Shown: piece after piece, positions 21,286-31,808 of the stretch
How positions within the stretch are numbered: position 1 is the stretch's first letter
Layout of the letters: each line of letters starts with the position of its first letter
NCBI GenBank assembly: GCA_030068075.1
Contig: CM057833.1
Location: forward strand, 48,813,587-48,877,586
Origin: Paguma larvata
Lineage: Eukaryota > Chordata > Mammalia > Carnivora > Viverridae
Direction of reading: 5' to 3'
DNA length: 64,000 nt
The notes under the pieces: generated by a model
The model's input: the letters and a program-made list of their open reading frames with translations, nothing else
The model's database searches: none
What the model was told of the DNA's origin: nothing
Program-made: the position numbers and the translations under genes

Positions 21286-22384
21286 AGAACATCACATATC
21301 CTTGCTTTAAATTCATCCAGAATCCTGACTTTATATATGCTAATGACTCCTAAATTTAACTCTGTAGTCTGGACTTTTCTCCTGAACTCCAAGTGTGTAT
21401 ACCCAGCTGCATATTTGACTGGATCTTACACTGGCTATCTCTGAAACCAAACTCCTGATTTCTGCTCCCTCTCATCCATTGGTCTGTAGTCTCCTTTATC
21501 TCCATTAATGGCAGCGCTATCTTTTCAGTTGCTTAGGCTAACATCTTGGAGCTTTGAGTCCTTTTGTCCCCTCATTCGTCCTGTAGAAACTATCAGTCGG
21601 GCCTGTTGAGAGTTCATTAAGAATACATCAGTAGGGCCTGTTGGAGTTGAGGATCTCACTTCTCAACACTCCAACTGCTAATCCAGGCTGTCTCTTTCTA
21701 GATTACTGCTTTAGTCTACTAACTGGTATCTCTGCTTCTGTTGCTTCCTCTCCTGTCATCTATTTCCAGCACAGAAGCTTGAGGATCTTGTTAAAAGGAA
21801 GTCAGATGATGTCCCTTCTCTTCAGTGACTTCCCTTCCCACTGGCCCAGAGTAAATGCTCTGTACTGTTGACCTCCAGTTAATGCTTCCTTCTCCTCCTG
21901 ACGACCCTCCTCTTTGCTCGTTCTCTTCCAGCTACACTGACATCTCGATGATCCTCACATGTGTCACTGAGTTTGCTGGCCTTGAGAGTTTCTAGCTTTA
22001 TGCTGGAAGCTTCCGATCCAAACTCTTTCCCTTCCTGAGGCCCAGGGCTTTCTGATCTCTTCCTTACTTTTGTGGCCATTAATACCCTGGCTCCAAGCCA
22101 TCAGGCATGAAGTGATGCCCTTGAGCAAATGTCCATTTAAGAATTCTGGTTACTCTTGTCCTTTTGAACACATCCTCCATCCCATCTTTTTATTTATTTT
22201 TATTTTTTATTTTTTTGGGGGGCAAAGAGTTCCTTTTCTCTGCGGCCAGTTCAGCATTCATTAAGACTGTTATGTTTTATTTAGTGTTTTATAGATGGCT
22301 TCTTTGTCAGCCATTTTGTCAGAATTGAAAGTCTGATGAATTGTTATTAGCTAGTGAAGTTAGATCACTGACTTCTTAGAATAA

Positions 22385-22982
22385 ATTTTATTATTTTTTC
22401 TTTATATCCAAGTTAACATAGAGTGTAATAATGATTTCAGGAATAGAATTTAGTGATGCCCTCCTTAAGATCCCTTGCCCATTTAGCCCTTCCTCCTGCC
22501 TACCATCCCTCCAGCAACCCTCAGTTTTTCTGTGTTTAAGAGGCTCTTGTGGTTTGTCTTCCTCCCTGTTTTTATATTATTTTTACTTCCCTTCCCTTTT
22601 ATCCATCTGTTACATATCGTAAATTCCACATAGGAGTGACATCATATATTCGTCTTTCTCTGCCTGACTTATTTCACTTATCGTAATACTCTCCAGTTCC
22701 ATCCATGTTGTTGCAAATGGCAAGATTTCATTATTTGTGGTCGACAAGTAATATTCCATTGTATGTATACCACATCTTCTTTATCCATTCATTTTTTCGA
22801 TGGACATTTGGGCTCTTTCCATACTTTGACTATTATCAATAGTGCTGCTACAAACATTGGGGTGCATGTACCCCTTCGAAACAGCACACCTGTATCCTTT
22901 GATAAATATCTAGTAGTGTGATTGCTGGGTTGTAGGGTAGTTTAGTTTTTTGAGGACCCTCCATACTGTTTTCCAGAGTGGC
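22385..22982 (-). mobile_element. L1 3' fragment, antisense, abutting the next exon
   Basis: Antisense L1 3' UTR and ORF2 end. Marker phrases are TCTTTATATCCAAGTTAACA, ATCCATGTTGTTGCAAATGG, TAATATTCCATTGTATGTAT, GATGGACATTTGGGCTCTTT and TACTGTTTTCCAGAGTGGC. The recognisable L1 text stops at about 22982, leaving only about 27 bp before the exon at 23010. Confidence 0.88.
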
Positions 22983-23009
22983 TTAATTTTGCTTATTCTT
23001 GAATTAAAG

Positions 23010-23228
23010 GATGGAAGACTCCAGACAGGGGACCACATCTTGAAGATTGGTGGCACAGATGTGCAGGGAATGACCAGCGAGCAAGTTGCCCAAGTGCTAA
23101 GGAATTGTGGGAATTCAGTCAGGATGCTTGTTGCAAGAGACCCAGTTGGTGAAATTGCTGAAACCCCTCCTCCACCTGTGGCCTTACCTGTAGCCCTGCC
23201 TGCTGTAGCCAACAGGAGCCCTCGTGTT
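23010..23228 (+). CDS. PATJ: PATJ exon 5 of window: PDZ2, second half, and Pro-rich linker
   Basis: A 219-nt symmetric exon, residues 221-293, from [20 protein letters not shown] to [10 protein letters not shown]. It completes PDZ2 (GDHIL, helix alpha[13 protein letters not shown], beta6 VRMLVARDP) and adds a proline/alanine-rich linker. The first helix-alphaB position is Ser243 rather than His, so the peptide class is not the textbook class I. The acceptor TTGAATTAAAG is weak, with no long pyrimidine run, and lies just beyond an L1 fragment. The donor is GTT|GTGAGT. The last codons differ from human PATJ as I remember it (a Gly-rich end there), so the linker is evolving faster than the domain. 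Confidence 0.96.
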
Positions 23229-23522
23229 GTGAGTATACAAACCATTCTTTCATCTTAAATACTGGGTATGAGAACCTGCAAGATTAGAAATGCCTTCAAC
23301 TCAGAGTGCCAATGGGTGTAAGTAGTGTCCCCAAGGAAGTGGAGAAGAACCCAGTTTAGAGACCTTAGACAAGTTTGATTTTCTTTGTTGCTATATCTTG
23401 GGGTTCAGCCATTCAGCCTTCCTGAGCTTCAGCTACTCCTCTGCAAATTGGAAAATAATAGTTCTTGCCATTTCTTTTTCTTAAAGGCTCTTAAAAAAAC
23501 TTTTTAAATTTTATTTTAAAAA

Positions 23523-23720
23523 ATTTCTTTTTAATATTTACTTATTTTTGAGAGAGAGGGACAGAGTGCAAGTGGGGGAGGTGCAGAGAGAGAGGGAGAT
23601 ACAGAATCCGAAGCAGACTCCAGGCTCTGAGCTGTCAGCACAGAGCCCGACATGGGGCTCGAACCCACAAGCTGTGAGATGATGGCCTGAGCTGAAGTCA
23701 GATGCTTAACCAGGTGCCCC
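23523..23720 (-). repeat. CAN-SINE (feline type), antisense, nested at the tail of an older SINE
   Basis: Body ends GATGCTTAACCAGGTGCCCC, with a short deletion in the head. TTAAATTTTATTTTAAAA (left, 23504-23522) against TTAAATTTTATTCTAAAA (right, 23721-23738) is the duplication. Confidence 0.88.
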
Positions 23721-23826
23721 TTAAATTTTATTCTAAAATAAGGTCCAAACCCAATGTGGGGCTTGAACTCGTGACCCCAAGATCAAGAGTCGCATGCTCT
23801 ACCAACTGAGCCAGCCAGGAGTCCTA
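23721..23826 (-). repeat. Short CAN-SINE (other subfamily), antisense
   Basis: AATAAGGTCCAAACCCAATG, GGGCTTGAACTCGTGACCCC, ACTGAGCCAGCCAGGAGTCC. Confidence 0.78.
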
Positions 23827-23999
23827 GTAATTGTCATTATTTTTTCATTAGAGTGGTAATGCGGCATCTATGCATTGGAGGGGAAACGAATTGTTGGTCA
23901 GTGTATGAGTTACTACAGATAGGAACAGAATGGCCAAAGGGAATAAATAATATTATAATAGTCATTATTATTATTATAATCAAACTCCTAGAATTGTTG

Positions 24000-24400
24000 A
24001 GGTCATCTGAAATCCTCACAGGAATTCTGCAAGGATAGGTCTTAACCTTTCATTAATAGAAGATTATAATAGATGAAGGAACTGAAGTCCAATTACTCAT
24101 TAAAAGTCATAAAGCAAGAGGTGCCTGTGTGGCTCAGTAGGTTGAACGTCTGATGTTTAAGTTCGGCTCAGGTGATGATCTTAGTGTGATGGGATCGAGC
24201 CCCGAATCAGGCTCAGCCCTCAGTGTGGAGGCTGCTTCAGATTCTCTGTCACCTTCCGTCCCTCTCACCTACTTGTGCTTTTTCTCTCGTGTCTAAAAAA
24301 AAAATAATAAAAGTATGAAAATAACCATATAGTGAGTTAGTTGCAAAGCTGGGATTTGAATTCAGATGTTTCTGGTCCTTTCCAACCATTTCACAGGCTC
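24000..24400 (-). repeat. MIR, antisense, split by a SINE
   Basis: The left part ends TCATTAAAAGTCATAAAGCA. The right part (from about 24314) continues AGTTGCAAAGCTGGGATTTG then AATTCAGATGTTTCTGGTCC. Confidence 0.6.
24119..24313 (+). repeat. CAN-SINE, sense, nested in a MIR
   Basis: GAGGTGCCTGTGTGGCTCAG head, GCTGCTTCAGATTCTCTGTC body, A-rich tail. Confidence 0.88.
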
Positions 24401-24921
24401 TGAATCAAGGGGTAATAAAGTGAATGGAAAGAAATAGTTTTTAAAAGGAGGGGCCAAGGGAAGAAAGGAGAGGTGACTTTGGTGGGAAGAAGTGGAACAC
24501 CATCAGCATCATTCATCTGCATTCGAGGCTGTTCTACAGACTTTTTGGCCTCTCCCTACTTGGAACCTTGTGACTAGAAGTTGTCTGAGATGTTAACATC
24601 ATTTTTGTTTTCCTCCCCAAACTGGTTACAGCCACTTTCTTCCCTTCCATTAGTCTGGCTCTCTTGGGCCTCCAAGTCAGTAGTGGGGACCAATGTAGCT
24701 GTGTGATAAGTGAGAATTGGATGCAATCAGCTGTTCCCTTTCTCATGTTAGTGTTTTGAATTGAATCATGTTTTTAGAGGCTTTATTCTTTTAAAGAACT
24801 ATTTTGAATTAGAAGACAGGTAATAGAAAAAAGTTCTAGGTTGACAGTTTTTGCTCACAAAAATTATTATTAACAATTCTTACCATTTGTTACTAAATTT
24901 TTCTTTACATTTGGTTCTTTT

Positions 24922-25118
24922 TTTATTTTTTTTCTTTTTTGAGAGAGGGCGCAAGTGAACAAGGGGCAGAGAGAGAGAGGGAGACACAGAGAATCTAGTG
25001 AGGAGCAGAGAGAGGGAAGCGGGGCTCACCTCATGTGGGGCTCGAACTTAAGAACCTTAAGATCATGACCTAAGCCAAAGTCGGAAGCTTAACCTAACTG
25101 AGCCACTCAGTCACCCCT
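24922..25118 (-). repeat. CAN-SINE (feline type), antisense
   Basis: The perfect 15-bp duplication ACATTTGGTTCTTTT stands at 24907-24921 and 25119-25133. The body has an extra GAGGAGCAGAGAGAGGGAAG segment (partial internal repeat). The end reads GAGCCACTCAGTCACCCC. Confidence 0.95.
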
Positions 25119-25139
25119 ACATTTGGTTCTTTTAGATAA

Positions 25140-25880
25140 AAATTTATCCTGAGTTTTTTCTAAGTGGCTGTAGTAGTTTTCTGTTGTTGTGTAACAAATT
25201 ATCACAAACTTTGTGACTTAAAACAACACGCTTTGTTAGTTCACAGTTGTATAGTTCAGAAGTCTGGGTAGGCCTGGCTAGGATCTCTGCTTAGATTCCT
25301 GTGTGGCCAAAATCAAGGGCTTGCTGGACTCTTATCTGGATGCTCTGGGGACAGTCCATTTCTAAGCTCATATAGATTGTTGGCAGAAAACAGCTCCTTG
25401 CAGCTGTAGGACTGAAGTCTCTTTTCTTTGCTGGTTGTCAGCCAAGGACCTCTCAACTCCCCCCGACTCCCTGTGGAACCTCTCCCCCCGTGGAACCTCT
25501 CCCCCCGTGGAACCTCTCCCCCCGTGGAACCTCTCCCCCCGTGGAACCTCTCCCCCCGTGGAACCTCTCCCCCCGTGGAACCTCTCCCCCCGTGGAACCT
25601 CTCCCCCGTGGAACCTCTCCCCCCGTGGAACCTCTCCCTGGAGAACTTCTCGTAGGACGTCTTCATCTTCAGACCACAAGTCCAGCCCTTATGCTTCAAA
25701 TCTTTTTCACTTCCTTTTCTGCTGCCAACCAGAAACTCTGCTTTTGAAGGGTCTGTGATTAGATTAGATGCACCTGGATAGTCTTTTATTTTTTCTTTGC
25801 CACATACAGAAACATAAACACAGGAATAGTACCAGGAGTCAAAAATCATGGCGACCTTTTAAGATTCTCTCTGCCACAGG
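25140..25880 (+). repeat. Ancient interspersed repeat, internally expanded
   Basis: The left edge reads TTTTCTGTTGTTGTGTAACA then ATTATCACAAACTTTGTGAC and TTAAAACAACACGC, and the right edge reads ATTCTCTCTGCCACA. Both belong to a common old mammalian element whose family I cannot name with certainty. The minisatellite at 25473 sits inside it. Confidence 0.6.
25473..25638. repeat. 17-bp minisatellite, ten copies
   Basis: Unit GTGGAACCTCTCCCCCC. Copies start at 25473, 25490, 25507, 25524, 25541, 25558, 25575, 25592, 25608 and 25625. The eighth copy is 16 bp (one C short) and the last is partial. The others are identical, which points to recent expansion and likely length polymorphism. The complementary strand carries regularly spaced G6 runs. 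The long reading frames seen here in several frames are by-products of the repeat. Confidence 0.97.
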
Positions 25881-25993
25881 TGCTAAAAAATACTTGACAA
25901 ACCATGCACAAATTGTGTACACACAGTTATGGAGCTAAATATGTATCATTAAAAAGTTTTTTTCCTTTAAGATAGTTCTCTCTCTCTTTTTAG

Positions 25994-26093
25994 GACAGTT
26001 CTCTTTTTGAAACTTACGATGTCGAACTCATTAAAAAAGATGGACAAAGTCTTGGAATTAGAATTGTTGGCTATCTTGGAACTGCTCATACAG
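25994..26093 (+). CDS. PATJ: PATJ exon 6 of window: PDZ3, first part
   Basis: A 100-nt exon (phase 0 in, 1 nt out), residues 294-326 plus the first base of Gly327. It reads [20 protein letters not shown] then [13 protein letters not shown]. It forms beta1-beta2 and the following loop of PDZ3. The carboxylate-binding loop is SLGI (312-315) in place of GLGF, as in human PATJ. The acceptor TCTCTCTTTTTAG has a good pyrimidine tract and the donor is CAG|GTAACT. The domain continues in the exons at 28450 and 30000, so PDZ3 is built from three exons. Confidence 0.96.
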
Positions 26094-28449
26094 GTAACTG
26101 AATCATTTCCATTTTATATTTGGAAATAATTGTAAAGGATGTTAAGGTCTCTAGGTAGTAAAATTAAGTATCTGCAGATTTAATTTAAACACTGAACAAT
26201 AAACCGTCTATTTTTAGTGGCAACCAGTTACTTTTCAGTGATTAGAGTTTTATCTCAGTAGTTTTATAGCCGACTTGATTTTCATTAATAAGGATTTAAT
26301 TACCCAACTCATCATACAGCCTTTGAATTGTACCTTCTTTTATTTCCTGGATATATTTTAAATGTTGTGACTATTACATATTATGACACTTTAAATGTGA
26401 TAAAATAAAAGGATTACTGTATTTCATGTCATAAATGTCAAAGTATTGGTATACTCACTAAAAAAAATACATAAAACAAACTCTTAATTAGAATTATTTT
26501 CCTGTCATATAAAGGGGTTCTATTCTAATAATAAATACATGGCCCAAGTGTCTCTGAATAACATTCCCTCAACTCTTACCTGTAAAGATTTGGTAACTTT
26601 CACTGTATGAGTTACTCTGTTAGAAGACAATGATAAGAGTAAGGTAAAATAAATCTTAGGCACAAATATTTGCTAGTAACATGAATTCAGAGTTACGAAA
26701 TGTCCTAGTTTTTAAAAATAGCAAGATTAGAAAGTTAGTTTTTAAAAAAACTATTATTTTGCATACTTACAGCAGGTGGAAAGATTAAGCGTGCTAATGT
26801 ATTCAGAGTCCTGAATGAAATTCATGTCAGACCACTTTGTGCTATTTTAGCCTAATGAAATAACTGTTTTCAAACCTTTAGATTTTTCTAAGTGCCACCT
26901 TTATTAGGTTCAGAATTTAAATGAGTTCTAAAAGAGCTAAGTATGGATTGTATAATAATGTTGGGGGGAAAAACTGTATTGAATAGCTCTTAATATGCTG
27001 TCTGGTTAGAGAAATCATGACTTCCTAAACTTGTGGCTTATGACCCAAATATTAAGTTTTCGAAGTGTTCTTATAAAGCTAACGATATACACACAGAGTA
27101 AAATGAAAGTGAATAACCGATAGAAGATTGAGAAAATTTGATGCTATGTTACTGAATAAAGAAAAGAATCATTTACCTTCTTTACCCTCAAAAGAAGTTT
27201 TGGAGACTGGGTGGAGGGCATGGTGAATCCAAAACCTAGAACATTTAAAATCTAAGCATGCTATTTAACACGTAGTCTTGCAAAATAATTTTCGTTTTAT
27301 TCCATTCATTGGACTTTTGAGGGGGTTATTTGTTCTGAAAGGGATAGAAAAATGAATATAAGAAAAGTCGAGTCAGAGAAAGAAATATGTAAATAACTAA
27401 TTTAAGGATAAATGAAATACATGTTTTAGCAGAGATCTAAGCAAACTATCATCATATGGCAGTTGAAAGATTTGATGAAATAAAGAATTTACCAAGAAAG
27501 GAATTTGTGCTAGGCATGGAAAGGGATTTTAGTAGAAGGGGTGAGGTTTATAGGAAGAAAAAATAAATAAGAAAAGGGATAGCATCATGACAATACTTAG
27601 TGTTTTGGTGAAATATCAGGTCTTGTGTGTGTGGACTTTTGTCTTGTTGGAGGAACGGTAGTTGGATGTAAGGAAAAAAAGATATTCAGGGCAGATTATG
27701 GAGGTCCTTGAGTATAATTCTATCAAATTTACAATTATTTAGGCAATAGGACCCCTTTGGTGTTTATTTTTCTTCTATAGACAATATTTTAAGTTCATTT
27801 GAAATGAAAGAATAAAAATATAAAATCATCCAGAGTTATGGTTTTCATTTTTCAGTTTTTCCTCCAGTCTTTGCCCCTAGGAATGCATGGTTTTTATATA
27901 GTTGTAATTTTTATATAGTCATTTGTTTCTATTTAAATATTTTATAATATAAAGATAATTTAATGCCGTGAAGTTTGTCTTTTTTTTTTTTTTTTTTTTT
28001 TTTAAATACACTGTGTGTACTTTTCTGTGTCTGGGAAGCTAACAGTGAACTAAAGGTAGGCAGGAAGACCAGGTAGGAGACTCTGGTCTTCGTGCTGGTG
28101 AAAAGCGATGAGGGCTCTGAGGCAGCAGGAAGAAGGGAGAGAGCCCAGGAGAAGAGGCTGAGACTGCCTGGGCTCTCCTGAATTCCAGTTTGTAGCAGAG
28201 TGCATTTCATCAAGGTGCCATGACTGATTATTTTTCCAGAAATAGTCATCAGTCACATCATTTCAAATTTGGGTCACTTGTGATGGTGACAGTTTGAAAT
28301 AATCCATCAATTTCTCTGCTTGTGTTCAAAATAGTATTTATCAAGCCTCGAGTCAGCCCCTGTAGCTAATTAACCTCTTGATATGAATTTTGCAATCAAG
28401 GTCTAATTAGAGCTTTCTTCCTTTTTCCATATGTTTTCGTGCACCTCAG
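26094..28449 (+). other. PATJ: PATJ intron, repeat-poor
   Basis: AT-rich. No SINE or L1 was recognised. The only simple features are a long T-run at 27980-28003 and A-rich patches. The region 28020-28260 is less AT-rich and carries a 106-codon antisense frame that I do not consider a gene. Confidence 0.8.
27980..28003. repeat. Poly(T) run
   Basis: Uninterrupted T-run followed by AAATACACTG. No SINE body follows it, so it may be the tail of an unrecognised antisense insertion or a simple homopolymer. Confidence 0.8.
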
Positions 28450-28541
28450 GGGAGGCTTCAGGGATTTATGTGAAAAGTATAATACCTGGCAGCGCTGCGT
28501 ACCACAACGGCCAGATTCAAGTGAATGACAGAATAATTGCC
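28450..28541 (+). CDS. PATJ: PATJ exon 7 of window: PDZ3, middle part
   Basis: A 92-nt exon (2 nt completing Gly327, then 30 codons), residues 328-357. It reads [20 protein letters not shown] then [10 protein letters not shown]. It supplies beta3, helix alphaA and beta4 of PDZ3, including the typical PGSAA and the ND-R-I-A turn that precedes VDGVN. The acceptor is GTGCACCTCAG and the donor GCC|GTGAGT. Both neighbours fit in phase. Skipping this exon alone would shift the frame. Confidence 0.96.
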
Positions 28542-29999
28542 GTGAGTACCTGCCCTCTGTTTTAGAATGGAATCAGGTTGGGGGAAAGTTATCTTTATTA
28601 TAATATGTGTGAGAGGAGAGTGGCTTCATATAATCTCATAATGTTTTAAAAAATTGAGTGACATCTCATTGATTTGGATTCTTGGGGTCCTAAATTTGTT
28701 TTTTTGTTTGTTTGTTTTTTGTTTCTGTTTTCTATTGTGTGTGAAGAAAAGAATCACTAATCATTTTGGTTGGAAGAAAAAATATATATGCACACATACT
28801 TCTGAAAGATGTTCTATTCTTCTGGAAAAGACTTTTTTTTTAATTTTTAAAAAAATGTTTTTATTATTTTTGAGAGAGAGTGTGTGTGTGTGAGTGTGCT
28901 GAGGAGGGGCAGAAAGAGAGGGGACACAGAATCTGAAGCAGGCTCCAGGCTCTGATCTGTCAGTATAGAGCCGAATGCGGGGCCCGAACCAATGAACCAA
29001 CTGCTAGACCATGACCTGAGCCAGTCAGACGCTCAACCGACTGAGCCATCCAGGTGCAAGACTTTTCGAGCACCTCTGTGTTTTTTAAACTCACTCATTT
29101 TACATACAAATGTATGGAAACGGGTGCTTAACAGCTCTTTTGATCTCTTCATGAAAGTAATTTTTCTACTAACAGTAATTTTGAATACATACAAAAATAG
29201 AACTATTTTATATTTTGAAGAATATAATAATTACCTTTCGTCAATTCAGACTACCCTTTCTCCATTTAGTAGAAATTGGTTAAATTTTAAAGTTTATTTG
29301 AATAATGTTTTTGAAGCATATACACACATACCCACATATACACACATTTAATTTAGTGAATTATATAGAAACAGATGTTCGTTGGTGTCGATTTGAATCT
29401 TCGTCCTTCAAGTCCATCTAGGGAAGCACCTTTCATGACTCTTGGCTTAGGAAGTGTCTTGTGATTTGCAGGGTGTGGAGACAAACAGTAGCAGTGGATG
29501 CTTTGGAGACAATACTTCTAGGGAAAGCTAAAGTAATGGTTTGGCCAGCTTGGGGGATGAGGCCTATGTGTTCTGATGGACTTCAAAAATGAGGAATTGG
29601 GCTTGACTTAGATTAGTAAATCCTTTTCTTCCATATACTTCTTCACAGCACTAAAAAACCCAGTGAGGGGAGATGTGTGTATCTCTTCTCGAAAATGTCA
29701 CATAATGACATGATAGAGCGATGAAGTATTGGATGGCCTCTTCGGTTTTGATAATACTGGCTTCTATTCAGTACATCTTGAGAGCTGTGTTAAACAGTTG
29801 ACCATCTCTGATGGCACTTTGAATTTTGAATAGCATAAGAGACTAAAACCTTGTACCTCTCAGGCTGTCAGTTAAAATGTGTGACTGTGGAGTACAGGTT
29901 TGAATTTGCTCTCTAGGTTTTTTTAGGAAGTTTGTCAGCATGTTTTGCTACCAATTTTGCATCCTATTCAAAAATAATTCCTGTCTCTTAATATTTTAG
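28542..29999 (+). other. PATJ: PATJ intron
   Basis: A TTTG-rich stretch (28695-28725) and one antisense SINE (28839-29055). No recognisable element occurs in 29060-29999. The acceptor is AATATTTTAG. Confidence 0.85.
28839..29055 (-). repeat. CAN-SINE (feline type), antisense
   Basis: T-rich start, GAGAGAGTGTGTGTGTGTGA, full body, end CGACTGAGCCATCCAGGTGC. AAGACTTTT stands at both edges (28828-28836 and 29058-29066). Confidence 0.92.
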
Positions 30000-30141
30000 G
30001 TTGATGGTGTGAATATTCAGGGTTTTGCCAACCAGGACGTTGTTGAAGTATTACGAAATGCAGGACAAGTGGTACACCTGACTCTGGTTCGAAGGAAGAC
30101 CTCTCCGTCTGCTTCTCCACATGATTGGCCTTCAGACAGAG
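30000..30141 (+). CDS. PATJ: PATJ exon 8 of window: PDZ3, last part
   Basis: A 142-nt exon (phase 0 in, 1 nt out), residues 358-404 plus the first base of Gly405. It reads [20 protein letters not shown] then [20 protein letters not shown] to DWPSDR. It completes PDZ3 with beta5, helix alphaB and beta6. The first helix-alphaB residue is Asn368, so PDZ3 also lacks the class I histidine. A Ser/Pro linker follows. The donor AGAG|GTAGTT is weaker than most in this gene. The upstream acceptor is TATTTTAG. Confidence 0.96.
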
Positions 30142-31650
30142 GTAGTTGATCCCACTAGCCCTCTCCCCACCACGTAGTCTGGGTGTGGAGGTATAGCTTA
30201 GCTGCAGGAATTGTTCTGTGAGTCTGGGAAGGAACAACTGCCATCCTTGTGTAACGTAGTGATGGAGAAATGAACCAGCTGGCTCATTTGTGCCTCAGAG
30301 AACTTCCTTCGCCTATTATAACGTGTTAGAACGTGAACCCTGACGTGCATTAAGCTCTGAGAACTGTTTGAAATGGAGATAGAATTCATTTTTCCACAAA
30401 GCTTCTAATTTCATTTATTACTTATATTTTAATAATAAAGCTTTGACCCCTTTTGTTCTAGGGGCTCTCACTTGTCTAAGGCTTGGACATTTTGCACACT
30501 TTAGATTTCATACTACTTCTAACAAAATACTTGATTCTAATGTCTCCTGATTTACCCTATGAAATACACAGTGGAGAAAATTAAATAAGGATTTCTATTC
30601 AGAACAGTTTTATTTGTAAAATATTTGTTATTTCGATTAAAGAGTAGCAAATTTCCATTACAGAACAAATTGTATGCATGCCAATTTTTTAATTATCAAG
30701 TTACTAATGTGTAGATCGAAAAATTTGACAGTCCTGAAAACTAATTCAATTTAAAAGGAATGACTAGTTATAGAACTAGTAAGAAATAATTCCATTAGAA
30801 TTTGTCAGAAGATGAATATATTTTTTTCCCTTCTCTTCCGAAGATATAATAAGCCTGGGAGCCTTGTTTCAACTAATATCGATTTATATTTAAATTGGAA
30901 CTTTTTAAGTTTTATGTGAGAGTGAAAATTTTGCTGCTGAAAGACAGATGCCCTGTCAGCTAGATCATATGTATGAAATTAAAAATTGCCTAAATAGTAC
31001 AAATTGTACCAATGCTATATTGACCTTAAAAGGTTTACATAAATATTTATATCAACATAATGGTTTTTAATAGCTCTGATAGAGCCCTTGGCTTCAGTCT
31101 ACTCTATCAAATAAAGTATGTCATCTGTGAAGTAGCAATTCTTTCCTGCTCATGCCTACATTTTAAATTTATGTTCGGATGAATTTTGACTCTGAATTTG
31201 CACTTCTTCCATGGTTGAGATTTCCTTCATGTGGGTTTTACGAGCACCCTTGGAAGAGTGCTCTACTGTAGCCTCTATCACCCTGTGTTGGGATCACCTG
31301 TCTCATGTGTAGCCACCATAGTGTAGGGGAATGGTGATGCCTTTGTTCCCTGCCCCATGTAACACATTTTCCTGGCCTTCCATAGTCTTTTACTGAGGGA
31401 GACTGCACAGCTTCTAGCTCTTGCCCAATACCTTCCTCTACTATTCTAAATCTTCCTGTCTTTTTCTCCTCTAACCTCTTACTATTTGTATACCTTGTGT
31501 ATCTTTTCTGTGTACCAATTTGTATACCACTTGTAGCATATAATTACATCATGTACTGCTCTGTACTCTAAAGTTTGGTATCCAACCATTCTCCCCAGTT
31601 ATAGTAGCAACTTCTGGCCTCATTACTTTGGCTAGCACTAGGCAATGGTG

Positions 31651-31686
31651 GGCCCCATGGTGTAATGGTCAGCATTCTGGACTCTG
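31651..31686 (+). pseudogene. 5' half of a tRNA-Gln, inserted copy
   Basis: GGCCCCATGGTGTAATGGTC followed by AGCATTCTGGACTCTG matches nucleotides 1-36 of a mammalian tRNA-Gln(CTG): acceptor 5' strand, D-arm with box A, and the 5' side of the anticodon arm, ending at the anticodon. The 3' half and box B are missing, so it cannot make a tRNA. It has no A-tail. A near-identical ~20-bp direct repeat flanks it, TGGCTAGCACTAGGC at 31629-31643 and 31685-31699, with partial similarity continuing for a few more bases. Confidence 0.8.
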
Positions 31687-31808
31687 GCTAGCACTAGGCT
31701 GTGGTTTTAGTGTCTATCAATGGATTAATGATCTAAAAAAGTTTATGTGGTTGAAAATTTCATGCTAAGATCATAGGAACTTTTAACTGGCTATATTTTT
31801 CAACTTTT

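Larger units (their letters stand above)
10107..23009 (+). other. PATJ: PATJ intron (12.9 kb, largest in window)
   Basis: Repeat-dense. It contains about sixteen SINE copies in both orientations, a 5'-inverted L1 (15560-16197), an antisense L1 (22385-22982) that reaches almost to the next exon, MIR pieces, and the alternating GT/GC/AC palindrome at 21197-21254. Stretches with nothing recognised include 12190-12940, 16215-16600, 17060-17750, 18990-19590 and 21300-22190. Confidence 0.85.
23229..25993 (+). other. PATJ: PATJ intron
   Basis: Contains two adjacent antisense SINEs (23523-23826), an AT-rich simple stretch (23940-23985), a MIR split by a sense SINE (24000-24400), an antisense SINE (24922-25118) and an ancient repeat expanded by a minisatellite (25140-25880). 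Confidence 0.85.

Noticed and set aside
25473..25638. CRISPR-like array
   Set aside because: Units are 17 bp and directly adjoining with no spacers, in a mammalian intron.
25313..25849. Antisense 178-codon reading frame with repeated FHGGRGSTGGEVPRG
   Set aside because: It is produced by the 17-bp minisatellite, which stays open in several frames on both strands. No domain, start context or splice support.
28020..28260. Antisense 106-codon frame beside a T-run, possible processed pseudogene
   Set aside because: No parent gene recognised, no target duplication found, and the frame includes the poly(T) as a Lys run.
31651..31686. Functional tRNA-Gln gene
   Set aside because: Only the 5' half exists. 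T-arm, box B, the 3' acceptor strand and a terminator are absent.
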